From Paraburkholderia sp. BL21I4N1 (lineage in GTDB: Bacteria; Pseudomonadota; Gammaproteobacteria; Burkholderiales; Burkholderiaceae): 64,000 nt of DNA. Both the position numbers and the translations under genes were made by a program. How positions within the stretch are numbered: the first letter of the stretch is position 1; each line of letters opens with the position of its first letter. The DNA is taken from contig NZ_PVEN01000009.1 of the NCBI RefSeq assembly GCF_002973525.1, forward strand, positions 124,001 to 188,000. Direction: 5' to 3'. Shown in pieces: positions 45,601-53,225 of this stretch. The notes below the pieces were generated by a model, which was not told the origin of the DNA, did no database searches, and saw only the letters and a program-made list of their open reading frames with translations.

Positions 45601-48600
45601 CATCCAATGGAATGAAGTGGGCCGGAATCATGTAATCCGGCAATTTCAGGCTGAGCCACGCGCTCAGATCGTCGGCGCTCAACGGGCTTGCCGCGACATA
45701 CCAGGCGAGCAGTTCATGCCGGCGACCGCTTTGTCCTACTTTTTCGCGCACGGTCACCGCGCATTGCCGGATGCCGGCATGCATCAGCAGCCTCGCTTCG
45801 ATCTCGGCCGGTTCAATGCGATAGCCGCGGATCTTGATCTGGAAATCATTGCGGCCGATGTACTCCAGTTGACCCTCCGGCCGCCACCGAACCCGATCGC
45901 CGGTCCGGTACATGCGCGGGTTCCCGTCGCGCGCAAAGGGATCGGTGACGAAACGCTCGGCGGTCAGTGCCGGCAGATTCAGGTAACCGCGCGCCACCCC
46001 TTGGCCGCCTACGTAGAGCTCGCCGATCGCGCCTCTGGGAAGCAGCCTGCGCTGTCCGTCGAGGACGTAGCACGTGCGCTGCGAGAGCGCTCGGCCAATC
46101 GGAATCGAACCTGTCGTCTCGACGCGACCGATCGGGTAGGTCGTCGTGAAGACAGTGCATTCCGTCGGTCCATACGCGTTGAGGATACTTGCCGGGCGTT
46201 GCGTCTGGCCGGCCAGTCCACGCATGATGTCCGGCGTCAGCGCTTCGCCGCCCACCAGCAGGCAACGGAAGCCGGCGAATTGTGTGGGAGACGCCAGGTA
46301 CATGTGATCGAATAGGCTTCGGGTGATAAAGCCGAGGGTCACCTGCTGTTGCCGCATGAACGCTTCGAAGAGCCGTGCGTCGCTGCATAACTCGTCGGGC
46401 TGCGTGGACAGCGCCAGTTTTGCGCCGTTGAGCAGGGCGCCCCAGAGTTCCAGCGTCGCGGCGTCGAAGGCGAGGTTCGCCAATTGCGGCAACGCGTCGT
46501 GCTCGTCGATACGCAGCGTGTTGGAGTCGACGAGCAGACCGACGATACTGCCTTGCTCGATCAACACGCCTTTAGGCTTGCCGGTGGTGCCGGACGTGTA
46601 GATCACCTGGGCCAGATCGCGAGGGGCGCGATAGATGCCGGGATTGTCTTCGGCTGCGGCCATGGCGCATTGCGCGTCGAACACGACGTGGTTCACGTCG
46701 GGCGCGCAGGATTGCAGGCTGTCGAGCAGATCGGCCTGCGTGACGACGAGGCGGCTGCCTGAATCTTCCAGGATATAGCGATGCCGTTCCGCAGGCGCTT
46801 TTGCATCCATCGGCACATAGGCGGCGCCCGCTTTCGTGACCGCCAGCAGCGCGATCAGTGCGTCCAGCCCGCGCGTCATGCAGACCGCGATCCGTGTATC
46901 CGGTTGAATCGGCGACCCGGTGCACTGCTGGTACTGCCGCCCTAGATGATGGGCGAGTTGATTGGCTCGCCGGTTGAGTGTCCGATAGTCGTACTGCCGC
47001 GTTTCATCGGCCAGCGCGATGCGAGCCGGGTGGCGTTCCACCATCGACTCGAAACGTTCAGCGAGACCGTAGCCGGGTGTGGGGCCGGGCGATGGATTCC
47101 ATTCGCGAAGCAATTGATCCCGTTCAGCGCGGGAGAGGATATCCGGTTCCTCCTCAGCCGGGCTCTTTGACTCGCAGAGCGCGAGCAGGACGTTGTGTAG
47201 TTGTTCCATCAGGCGATCGATATCGCCGCAGGTAAAGCAACTGGCGTCGTAGTCGAAACGCAGTGTCAGGTCGTTCTCACGCTGGGTGGCGACGATCGCC
47301 AGCGGATAGTCGAGCCGTTCACCCGTTTCGCGCGCGAGTTCATGCCATGGCTTAGGCATCGCCGCGGTGTCGACACGATGCTCGAAAACAACCAGGCTGT
47401 GGAACAGAGGTTCTCTGTGCGGAAGTTGTTGTGCCTGCAACCTGGTTGCGCCGGCAAGCGAGTGTGTATCCAGTTGTGCAAGGCGCTGCTGGATCTGCCG
47501 CAGCATCTCGCTAGTGGCGCCGCCGGGTCGCCAGATCACCAGCAGCGGCAGGATGGGCGAGTGGCTACCCCGTGCGGTGGATTGCCTGTCGTCCATGTTC
47601 CCGCACGTCATGGTTCCGGCCACGGTCTGGTTGGCGTCGCTCCAGACGTGCAGGACCTGGTGCCAGCTGAATTGCACCACCGAACGGAGCGTCACCCCGT
47701 GTATGCCGGCCTGCTTGCGCAGCGCCGTGGTGGTGGCGGCATCGAGGGTCAACGAGCGGCATTCGGGATGGTTCAGATCGCCCGACTGCCGTGGGTCAAA
47801 ACGGTTCGACGCCATGAGGCCGAGGTCGAAAGGCGGGTCGTCATTTTTGCACTCCTCGATCCACGGGCTGTCGGTCGCTGCGTCGGGCGCGTGCAACGGC
47901 GATGAACCCGCTCTGCCGGTGAACGGCAAATTGCCGATCGGGGTGTCGGGTTGGAGCAGGAGTTGCCGCAGGAAAAAGCGAAAATCCGTTGCGTACCGCT
48001 GTGCCTGTCCGGTCGATGACGGCTCGCAAAGCGCACGCACGCGAAAGTCGAAGCGTGACTCGCAGTCACAGTATTCCAGCAGCAGCGACGCGGCGCCCAT
48101 GTCGTCGACATAGCGCTGATTGGCCTGGATGTCACAGCCGTCGAAACGATAGAGGCTATCGCGCAGGTTCGTTTGTGCGAAGCCTGTGTCGAAGTTCGTC
48201 GCGCCGCATGCGCGTGCAATCCGATGCGTGGGCCACTCGATAAAACGCGCGCCGTCGGCCGAGCGCGCGTTATGGAAAAACTGCAGGTTCTGCCGATAGA
48301 GTTGCCGGAACGTGCGGCCCGATATCGAGGTCATGGACAACAGGGCCACGTTGACGTGCGCACCCAGCGAAAGGTCATGGCCGGCCGCAATGGAAACGGG
48401 GAAGCCGAGCGACACGTTGTCGCGGCTCGCGTCGCGCGCGAGCAAGGCCCCCCACGCGCTGATGAACAGTTGGAACGGCGTTGCATGGCGCAAGGGTTGA
48501 GCCGCGCGCCAACGCCTCAGCTCCGTTTTGTCCAGCGAGAAATTCGCTGTTTGAACGGCCAGGGCGACGCTGTCATGACGCGGCTGCTGAGGTTGCGTGT

Positions 48601-49264
48601 TGATCTGGGTGAACGCGGGCCGAAGTCCGCGCCAGAAATTTTCGGCTCCCGCCTCGCGTAGCGCCTCGCAGTCGCGCGTGATCTTTTCATTGGCGGCGGC
48701 GATCTCGACCGCGTCACGCGGTTTCGGGCAGGCGGTCCGGTTGTAGCGCGCGGAGATTCCGTCGACAAGCTGAACACCGGAGACGCCGTCGATAATCAGA
48801 TGGTGCATCACGACAAGAAGGTCGTATTCGCCGGGTCGAACTTCGAACACGCCGATCCGGTAGAGCGGCCCGCGTTCCACGTCGAATGCCTGCTTCGCGA
48901 AGTCGGCTTGCCCGCCGGCGCCGCGAAAGCACTGAAGCTTACCGGGTTCGCTGTTTTTGACCCAATGGATCGATTCGTCATCTTCTTGCGTCAGATGGCT
49001 GTCGAACAGAATGTGATCCGCAATGAAGCGCTCGAATGCATTCGAGAGACGACTTACGTCGAGCTTGCCGCGAATGGTGTGGTCGGCCACGACGTTGTAG
49101 GCGCACGACGTGGGGTCTAGCCTGAACTCGTTCCAGAAAATCGTTGAGTAGGGCGAGCATCTGATCTTGTCCACGGAAATTCCCATTAATCTAAAAGTCG
49201 GCGGTGATGTCGTGGGAGTTGCGTCAGCGTCGGTCGACGCGTCCGATCCAGACTCGCCGTTCAT
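42626..49264 (-). CDS. Nonribosomal peptide synthetase, C-(half C)-A-T-E-C
   Basis: This is a one-module synthetase of about 2212 aa. Domains in order: condensation domain at about 35-455 with HHLIIDG at 155; a segment at 500-700 that looks like only the C-terminal lobe of a second condensation domain; adenylation at 735-1235 (IYTSGTTGKPKG, YRTGDRVRW, NGKLDRKAL); carrier domain with GGDSI, Ser about 1286; epimerisation at 1335-1755 (HHLVIDTVSW, SFNYLGQF); and a final condensation domain at 1790-2205 whose motif reads NHILLDG. There is no thioesterase. A hand-aligned specificity code is D-A-L-F-L-G-A-V-F-K, which suggests a hydrophobic residue; the residue would be turned to the D form. ATG 49264 has GAGGT upstream and overlaps the GNAT-like gene by 41 nt; ATG 49186 is an alternative. 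Quorum-sensing control is inferred from the operon. Confidence 0.93.
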   Translation of the reverse strand: MNGESGSDASTDADATPTTSPPTFRLMGISVDKIRCSPYSTIFWNEFRLDPTSCAYNVVADHTIRGKLDVSRLSNAFERFIADHILFDSHLTQEDDESIHWVKNSEPGKLQCFRGAGGQADFAKQAFDVERGPLYRIGVFEVRPGEYDLLVVMHHLIIDGVSGVQLVDGISARYNRTACPKPRDAVEIAAANEKITRDCEALREAGAENFWRGLRPAFTQINTQPQQPRHDSVALAVQTANFSLDKTELRRWRAAQPLRHATPFQLFISAWGALLARDASRDNVSLGFPVSIAAGHDLSLGAHVNVALLSMTSISGRTFRQLYRQNLQFFHNARSADGARFIEWPTHRIARACGATNFDTGFAQTNLRDSLYRFDGCDIQANQRYVDDMGAASLLLEYCDCESRFDFRVRALCEPSSTGQAQRYATDFRFFLRQLLLQPDTPIGNLPFTGRAGSSPLHAPDAATDSPWIEECKNDDPPFDLGLMASNRFDPRQSGDLNHPECRSLTLDAATTTALRKQAGIHGVTLRSVVQFSWHQVLHVWSDANQTVAGTMTCGNMDDRQSTARGSHSPILPLLVIWRPGGATSEMLRQIQQRLAQLDTHSLAGATRLQAQQLPHREPLFHSLVVFEHRVDTAAMPKPWHELARETGERLDYPLAIVATQRENDLTLRFDYDASCFTCGDIDRLMEQLHNVLLALCESKSPAEEEPDILSRAERDQLLREWNPSPGPTPGYGLAERFESMVERHPARIALADETRQYDYRTLNRRANQLAHHLGRQYQQCTGSPIQPDTRIAVCMTRGLDALIALLAVTKAGAAYVPMDAKAPAERHRYILEDSGSRLVVTQADLLDSLQSCAPDVNHVVFDAQCAMAAAEDNPGIYRAPRDLAQVIYTSGTTGKPKGVLIEQGSIVGLLVDSNTLRIDEHDALPQLANLAFDAATLELWGALLNGAKLALSTQPDELCSDARLFEAFMRQQQVTLGFITRSLFDHMYLASPTQFAGFRCLLVGGEALTPDIMRGLAGQTQRPASILNAYGPTECTVFTTTYPIGRVETTGSIPIGRALSQRTCYVLDGQRRLLPRGAIGELYVGGQGVARGYLNLPALTAERFVTDPFARDGNPRMYRTGDRVRWRPEGQLEYIGRNDFQIKIRGYRIEPAEIEARLLMHAGIRQCAVTVREKVGQSGRRHELLAWYVAASPLSADDLSAWLSLKLPDYMIPAHFIPLDALPLTANGKLDRKALLTLEPRAAQSPHVAPRSALEQILHDVWCDVLDITDLSVDDDFYRVGGDSILAILLTTKLRKHRLACPVRAVFEQRTIARLAAWLQNRPPEEDRISEQGALGGPFALLPVQRWFASRGYPQPHHWNQAFAFSIPPLERSRVEKLVAALHGRHDMLRATFRLDAGVIVAQTYQPTLAPPPVTELDAAMDRPALEQRLTQLQSGFDLTHGPLWCVAWIRPESLGGPQHLFIAAHHLVIDTVSWRIIRDDLKTLCEDGSLDQKGSSYRQWVEATARYAARHPAQLAWWQAQTDGQVDYWQRPGITARYETVAIELDVRQTGRLLKETAPAFHTGIDDLLLSALAIALHRWHGYTESWLTLESHGREEIDPRLDVRRTVGWFTCLYPVKLAVKDTLTATIRHVKECLRAIPDKGLGYGVFRYGAAAAAHASALDTHSLPAISFNYLGQFSSSESSGEWQLATQDCGLQIDPDNDAGPLIDINGGVFEHRLQLSLKSRLPRDVAEKLAGDFTQALHGILDLCASLTSRQRSLFTPSDFPHATIELAELDRLQHRHALDNVYRATDGQRELMYFNRVDPDFQIDQVVMEVEGTFAPQRMASAWTHVVAQHDMLRAGFTDRNQLGNPQVFICKEVPLPIQFAAWRSLDQEAERHALNEAILQQRNAPFDFERPPLFRLLIATARNERHILIHTFNHILLDGWSLGILLTEIVAAYAALQQGRPPAACRRSFMPFPVYLSRHAEPGEAQAFWASYLKDAPRNQRLPIDAPQHVDTRRVLRMRCVTSTLTRQLNDALYEFGKAHGYTANQLTQLAWIRVLADHLNEDDIAIGTTMSERPAQIDDVARLVGLFVASPVLRLIYVRQRSVFDLLDDIRGTQSDRQQFAFHELNHYDAQWVPQAPFGSLFVFENMPEADFGSAPPFRLKPLNAISGSNHQTVLCLIPHADGLRLRLFYDTRELREDTVTRLLGQFVAILDDMVTGPTPS

Positions 49265-50081
49265 CAAAAACAGGTACCTCGTTCAGGTAACCGATCAGCA
49301 TGCAGAGCGGCTTTCCATTAAGAACGGAAGTGGTTCGGAAGAGCGCCGGCAGACGTGATTCATGCAGCAGAATCCGGCAGGTCTCGCTGAATTGCGAGGC
49401 GACACCGAGGCTCCAGCGAATGTGAGATTCGCTGGTGTCGGAGAGGTCGACGACATCGGCGCAGTCTTCGGAAATCCCCAGGGCGAGGTACTTGTCTTCG
49501 TGATGAAGGTAGTGAACGGCCCGATACAGGGGATGGCATTTCAGGTAATCGTTGGTCTGCCGGTTTCTTTCGCGGCCGAATTGATTGCGCCACACACGGT
49601 CCGGAATGGTGTCCGCGTCGATTTCGGTGTAGGGCGCGACCCTGTCCGGTCGGCAGAATACTTCCGCGTAACGGATGACCTGGGTTCTGCTGGTGAAATG
49701 ACGAACCAGAATCTTCTGGTAGGGGGAGATCTTTTTATTGTCTGAGAAGCAGACGATCAGATCGGCATCGGTATCGATCGCATGACGGATCAGGTCGAGA
49801 GCAACCGGTCCGGTTCGGCAGCGCGGGTCGACGCCGAGGTCGCCGATCAGATTGACTCTGAACGCGCAATCGTTCAGGCGGAATCTGTAGTGTCGTGAGT
49901 ACGCGATACCGAGGCATTCCGCATTTTCCTCGAAGCAAATGGCTTGAGCCTCGACATATTGACTGTCGCGCGGATCCAGAAAATTCTTCCAGTTGAAGTA
50001 GGACCGGCCGCCGAGATCGCGGCCATAGAACCGTGTGAGCAGTTCATAGTCGCTTTCCTGAATTCTCCGTCGAACGTGCAT
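49224..50081 (-). CDS. GNAT-like acyltransferase-family protein
   Basis: This 285-aa protein has a segment LIGDLGVDPRCRTGPVALDL that fits the acyl-CoA-binding motif of GNAT folds (V-x-P-x-x-R-x-x-G). The rest I do not recognise; the C-terminal half may be a second, degenerate GNAT-like lobe. A strong ribosome site GGAGG lies 5 nt before ATG 50081. It sits between luxI and the NRPS and overlaps the NRPS start. It might acylate the NRPS product, a carrier-bound intermediate or an amine, but this is inference from position. Confidence 0.6.
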   Translation of the reverse strand: MHVRRRIQESDYELLTRFYGRDLGGRSYFNWKNFLDPRDSQYVEAQAICFEENAECLGIAYSRHYRFRLNDCAFRVNLIGDLGVDPRCRTGPVALDLIRHAIDTDADLIVCFSDNKKISPYQKILVRHFTSRTQVIRYAEVFCRPDRVAPYTEIDADTIPDRVWRNQFGRERNRQTNDYLKCHPLYRAVHYLHHEDKYLALGISEDCADVVDLSDTSESHIRWSLGVASQFSETCRILLHESRLPALFRTTSVLNGKPLCMLIGYLNEVPVFDERRVWIGRVDRR

Positions 50082-50107
50082 GATTGCCTCCGAAAAAATA
50101 TGCCGTG

Positions 50108-50141
50108 AAGGCCTGGTGGGCCGTTTGCACCAGCCTTTTTT
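50108..50141 (+). terminator. Hairpin with T-run, antisense to the lux-NRPS unit
   Basis: Arms AAGGCCTGGTG (one bulged C) and CACCAGCCTT pair around a 9-nt loop and are followed by six T on the plus strand. It would terminate plus-strand, that is antisense, transcripts. On the operon strand no T-run follows the stem, so it may act only as a weak attenuator between luxI and the next gene. Confidence 0.45.
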
Positions 50142-50159
50142 CGCTTCGGGTTGCGCGGG

Positions 50160-50738
50160 TCAGGCCGATCCATCGCACAGAAGCTTCAATCCGGCTCGAT
50201 CCACATCGAGCGAAAATGCCGCTATGCGCTCTCCGTTTACCAGCGCCACCGGACCCATGACGCGCAGTACCAACCCGATCCGCCAATAGAGTCGCGTCAT
50301 ACCGACTGGGGCGACACCGATCAAGCGTTGGATTCCTAAACAGGTTGAATATTGAAAAACGACCCGTAGAAGTTGACGCATTCTCAGGTGGTCGCACGTC
50401 ACGTCGTCATGAAACGTGGTGAAGCGTGACATTTCCCACGTGCGAGGATCGCCCACCAGCGGCGTGGACAGCAGACCGGGAAACACGTCCGCTAGCAGAT
50501 AAGGCCGGGTAGTGGGCAGCAGGCGCGCGTAGCCGCAGATCCGCCCGGTGTCGGTGTACCCGATCACATGGGTAGTGTCGTTCCGGTCGTATTGGTCCCA
50601 CTCTTCGGTAATCGGCTTTCCGCCGCACGGCAAATCCCATTTCATGCGGTCGACGAATACCGCGTGCCGGTAGCGGCCAAGCTGCCGTCTGGCGGCGGGA
50701 CTCAGGTTCTCCATGGTGACGATCGCAATGTCCCGCAT
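50160..50738 (-). CDS. Acyl-homoserine lactone synthase (LuxI family)
   Basis: This 192-aa protein carries the invariant LuxI residues: Arg24, Phe28 and Trp34 (YRHAVFVDRMKWDLP), Asp48 and Asp51 (EWDQYD), Arg72 (CGYARLLPT), and Glu and Arg in TWEMSRFTTF. It makes an N-acyl-homoserine lactone from SAM and an acyl-ACP; chain length cannot be read from the sequence. ATG 50738 follows a GAGGG ribosome site; ten bases separate it from the luxR stop, so the two genes are co-transcribed. The gene order luxR then luxI in one direction is seen in some but not most systems. Confidence 0.94.
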   Translation of the reverse strand: MRDIAIVTMENLSPAARRQLGRYRHAVFVDRMKWDLPCGGKPITEEWDQYDRNDTTHVIGYTDTGRICGYARLLPTTRPYLLADVFPGLLSTPLVGDPRTWEMSRFTTFHDDVTCDHLRMRQLLRVVFQYSTCLGIQRLIGVAPVGMTRLYWRIGLVLRVMGPVALVNGERIAAFSLDVDRAGLKLLCDGSA

Positions 50739-50748
50739 GGCCCGCCCT

Positions 50749-51471
50749 CTATAGGTAACCGTAGGCGATCGCATAAGCGGCGGCCGCGACCTTCGACGAA
50801 GCGTTGAGTTTTCTCATGCAGTTTTTCAGGTGAAAGTTCACGGTATCGGCCGAGATGTCCAGCGCATTGGAGATGCTTTTGGCGGACCCGCCGTCGGCCG
50901 TCCAGCGCAGGATTTCAATTTCACGCCGGGTGAGGTTGATTTCTGTTGTGTCCTGCCGCTGCCTGTTGGCGATGTTGCTGATGCATGTCATCGACAGATG
51001 GCTGAGCGCGGCAAGGTAGGGCCGCAGCGCTTCTGCCTCGTGGGAACCTAGGGTGGTGCAATCGCGCGCAAGGGAGAAGACGCCGCAGCGTCCCCGTGCG
51101 TCCCAGCAGGGCTGGGAGATGCCGACTCGCAGTCCCGCTGCAGTGGCGTCGTCCCACAAGTTTTTTGCGTCGATGAAAAGTTGGTCGTTCCAGACGGTGG
51201 GCGTCAGGTCCCTGACGTCGAGCCTTGCGATCGGATCGATCTCCAGATAGTGCTGGTCGAGATAGCGCGATACCCATGGCGCGGGATAGGAGCTCTTGAT
51301 GACGACGTTCCTGAAATGAAACGGTGGGCGCGTGTGGTAGCCGAATGCGCAATAGGCAAACCCGAGATTGTTTGATGCACCCGACAGCACATTGATCGCG
51401 TGGTCAATCTGCTCGCAGTTCTGCAGTTTGAAGAAGAGATCGTTCCACCATTCTGAGTGGTCAGGGCACAT
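50749..51471 (-). CDS. LuxR-family autoinducer-binding regulator
   Basis: This 240-aa protein has the autoinducer-binding residues of the family: Trp and Tyr in APWVSRYLDQHYLEIDP with the Asp-Pro pair, Trp in TPTVWND, and Gly in LRVGISQPCWD. The C-terminal LuxR helix-turn-helix is complete (LTRREIEILRWTADGGSAKS, ISADTVNFHLKNCMRKL). ATG 51471 is preceded by GCGGAG at the right distance; a GTG 36 nt upstream is less likely. It precedes luxI by 10 nt. It is expected to bind the lux box at 51740. Confidence 0.94.
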   Translation of the reverse strand: MCPDHSEWWNDLFFKLQNCEQIDHAINVLSGASNNLGFAYCAFGYHTRPPFHFRNVVIKSSYPAPWVSRYLDQHYLEIDPIARLDVRDLTPTVWNDQLFIDAKNLWDDATAAGLRVGISQPCWDARGRCGVFSLARDCTTLGSHEAEALRPYLAALSHLSMTCISNIANRQRQDTTEINLTRREIEILRWTADGGSAKSISNALDISADTVNFHLKNCMRKLNASSKVAAAAYAIAYGYL

Positions 51472-51878
51472 CGCTAGCTCCGCTTTCAAATGTGTGTTAA
51501 CTGACACAAGTCTCTATATTTAGTTCGGACTATTGATTGGCGTAAAAGAAGTTAAACCGACTGATGACGTCGATTCCCTTACGCGAGTGTGCATGATAAA
51601 GGCGAATCGCGATGGGTTGCCGTACACAAGGGGTGTTTCCCCACGTTTCGATGCGCGACTTAAGGGCGCGCTTGCAGTCGACGTGGTGAATGGAAAGTTG
51701 GGACATCTTCAGTGGTGGCTATGCCGGCTCTGTAATCGCACCTACCAAAAATGGGAGCTTTCTTGGGCTCAGGTTCGTGTAATTGTTTGCGCAGGCAGAT
51801 TGGTCGAGATAGGTTCCAATCCGTGCGCTGCTGTTTTTGTCGTGGACGTCGAGCGCATTTCAAACAAAGGAGTCTGCA
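51472..51878. other. Divergent quorum-sensing control region
   Basis: This 407-bp, visibly AT-richer stretch separates luxR from the ATP-grasp gene. It contains the lux box and a -10 box for the rightward unit. An imperfect inverted repeat TGTGTTAACTGACACA at 51493-51508 lies just upstream of the luxR ATG. No second lux box was found for the leftward unit. No small gene is credible here. Confidence 0.7.
51740..51783 (+). promoter_or_regulatory. lux box and -10 element of the ATP-grasp/MFS unit
   Basis: The 20-bp sequence ACCTACCAAAAATGGGAGCT (51740-51759) is a near-palindrome; the half-sites ACCTACCA and AGCTCCCA match at 6 of 8 positions. It fits the ACCTRCCA-N4-TGGNAGNT pattern of LuxR-type sites. 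TGTAAT (51778-51783), 5 of 6 to the consensus -10, lies so that the box centre would be at about -40 from the start. That is the usual geometry of LuxR-activated promoters. The transcript leader would be about 90 nt. Confidence 0.7.
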
Positions 51879-53216
51879 ATGCTTGAATCGTTTTCTGGAA
51901 ATGGCGATCTTCCTGTTTTTGATCCCGGGAAAGACTGGATCACGCTGGGCAAGGATCAATCGAGAGCTGAATTGAATCAGGCTTTCGCCTACGTGCAGCA
52001 ACGGGCAATCGAAGACAATTTGTCGATGAGCTTCGAAGGCAATCAGTCGCGCCCTTATCCGGTCATGTCGGGACTGTGCGCGCTGCACCCCGAGACAGAA
52101 GAGATTCTCGCGGCACGGATCAGGACGGTATTCAACGCATTGCAGAAGATCGTCGCCACGTACCGGACCGACAGGAACCTGCAGCACTTTCTCGACATTC
52201 CGAAGCCGCTGAACCGCTGGATCAAGGAAGACGAACTACCGCCGAACAAACGGATCGATCTGTGCCGTTTCGATTTGATGGGGCGTAACCTGGCGCAATT
52301 GAAAATCATCGAATTCAACGCGAATGCGCCGGGCGGCATTGTGTACGCGGGCATGATCAACCGCTATTGGCGGCAGGCGCCGTGGTCCGCGGAGTTGATC
52401 GAGTCGTGGGGCGGCGCCCCGTCGGTTTTCGAGCGGGAAGATTGGGTCGCCGACTGGCTTTTACAGCTGGCCGAAGCGCGCGGCATGGAAGCGATCGAAA
52501 GTATCGCGCTGCTGCATCCCGCGGGCGGCAATATTCTCGAACTGCCTCATCTGAAGCGGCGGCTGGAGGCGTACGGCCTGCGTGCCGCCATGCTGAGCCC
52601 GGAGCAACTATTCGAAGATGCCGACTCCTCGTTTCGACTCGGCTACCTGAAATACGGCGTTCAGCGCGCCATTCAGGACATCGGACAATGGGACCGCTTT
52701 TGCCGCAGCGTCGTGGAAGGGCGCCTCGTGATCCCGTCGTCGCTGTCGGGACGCTGGATCGGCGACAACAAGCTCTGTATCGCCGTCATGTCGGACCCGC
52801 GCTTCGCCTATCTGTTCGACGACGCCGAACGCGCGGCGATTCACGCCCTCGTGCCGCTAAGCCGCAAGCTCGGCGACGGCGTGAGCCGCGCGGACCTGCT
52901 CAACAATAAAGACGACTTCGTCATCAAGCATCCGTACGGCACACGCGGCGCGTCGGTGCATGTCGGCCGCGATTACGATTCGGCGACGTGGACGGACCTG
53001 ATCATGCAGACGTCTTCCTCGGGCTACGTCGTACAGCGCTACGTCGACTCGGAATGCGAGGTCGAGGGCGAGACGTGCTTCCGGGATCTGGTGGTGACGA
53101 TCGCCAGCGGCGAAATTGCCGGCTATGGATCGCGCGTCAGCCGGGTGCGCAAAGTCAACATCGCGCAGGAGGGTCGCAAGATGGCGGTACTGAGTTCGCG
53201 ACGCGCCATGCGCTGA
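51879..53216 (+). CDS. ATP-grasp-like ligase of the quorum-sensing locus
   Basis: This 445-aa protein, from ATG 51879 with an AAAGGAG ribosome site, resembles ATP-grasp enzymes of the glutathionylspermidine-synthase/circularly permuted class. Supporting segments are RFDLMGRNLAQLKIIEFNAN, APGGIVYAGM, DFVIKHPYGTRGASVHVGRD (a glycine-rich loop after the conserved Lys) and SGYVVQRYVDSECEVEG. Such enzymes join a carboxylate to an amine with ATP. The substrate is unknown. It diverges from luxR, is followed by the MFS gene after 9 nt, and has the lux box upstream. The family assignment is from motifs only. Confidence 0.7.
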   Translation: MLESFSGNGDLPVFDPGKDWITLGKDQSRAELNQAFAYVQQRAIEDNLSMSFEGNQSRPYPVMSGLCALHPETEEILAARIRTVFNALQKIVATYRTDRNLQHFLDIPKPLNRWIKEDELPPNKRIDLCRFDLMGRNLAQLKIIEFNANAPGGIVYAGMINRYWRQAPWSAELIESWGGAPSVFEREDWVADWLLQLAEARGMEAIESIALLHPAGGNILELPHLKRRLEAYGLRAAMLSPEQLFEDADSSFRLGYLKYGVQRAIQDIGQWDRFCRSVVEGRLVIPSSLSGRWIGDNKLCIAVMSDPRFAYLFDDAERAAIHALVPLSRKLGDGVSRADLLNNKDDFVIKHPYGTRGASVHVGRDYDSATWTDLIMQTSSSGYVVQRYVDSECEVEGETCFRDLVVTIASGEIAGYGSRVSRVRKVNIAQEGRKMAVLSSRRAMR

Positions 53217-53225
53217 TCCAGGCCG

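Noticed and set aside
51493..51508. TGTGTTAACTGACACA as a second lux box for luxR-luxI
   Set aside because: It has only 5-bp perfect arms, the wrong length and none of the conserved CT...AG positions of lux boxes, and it lies too close to the luxR start.
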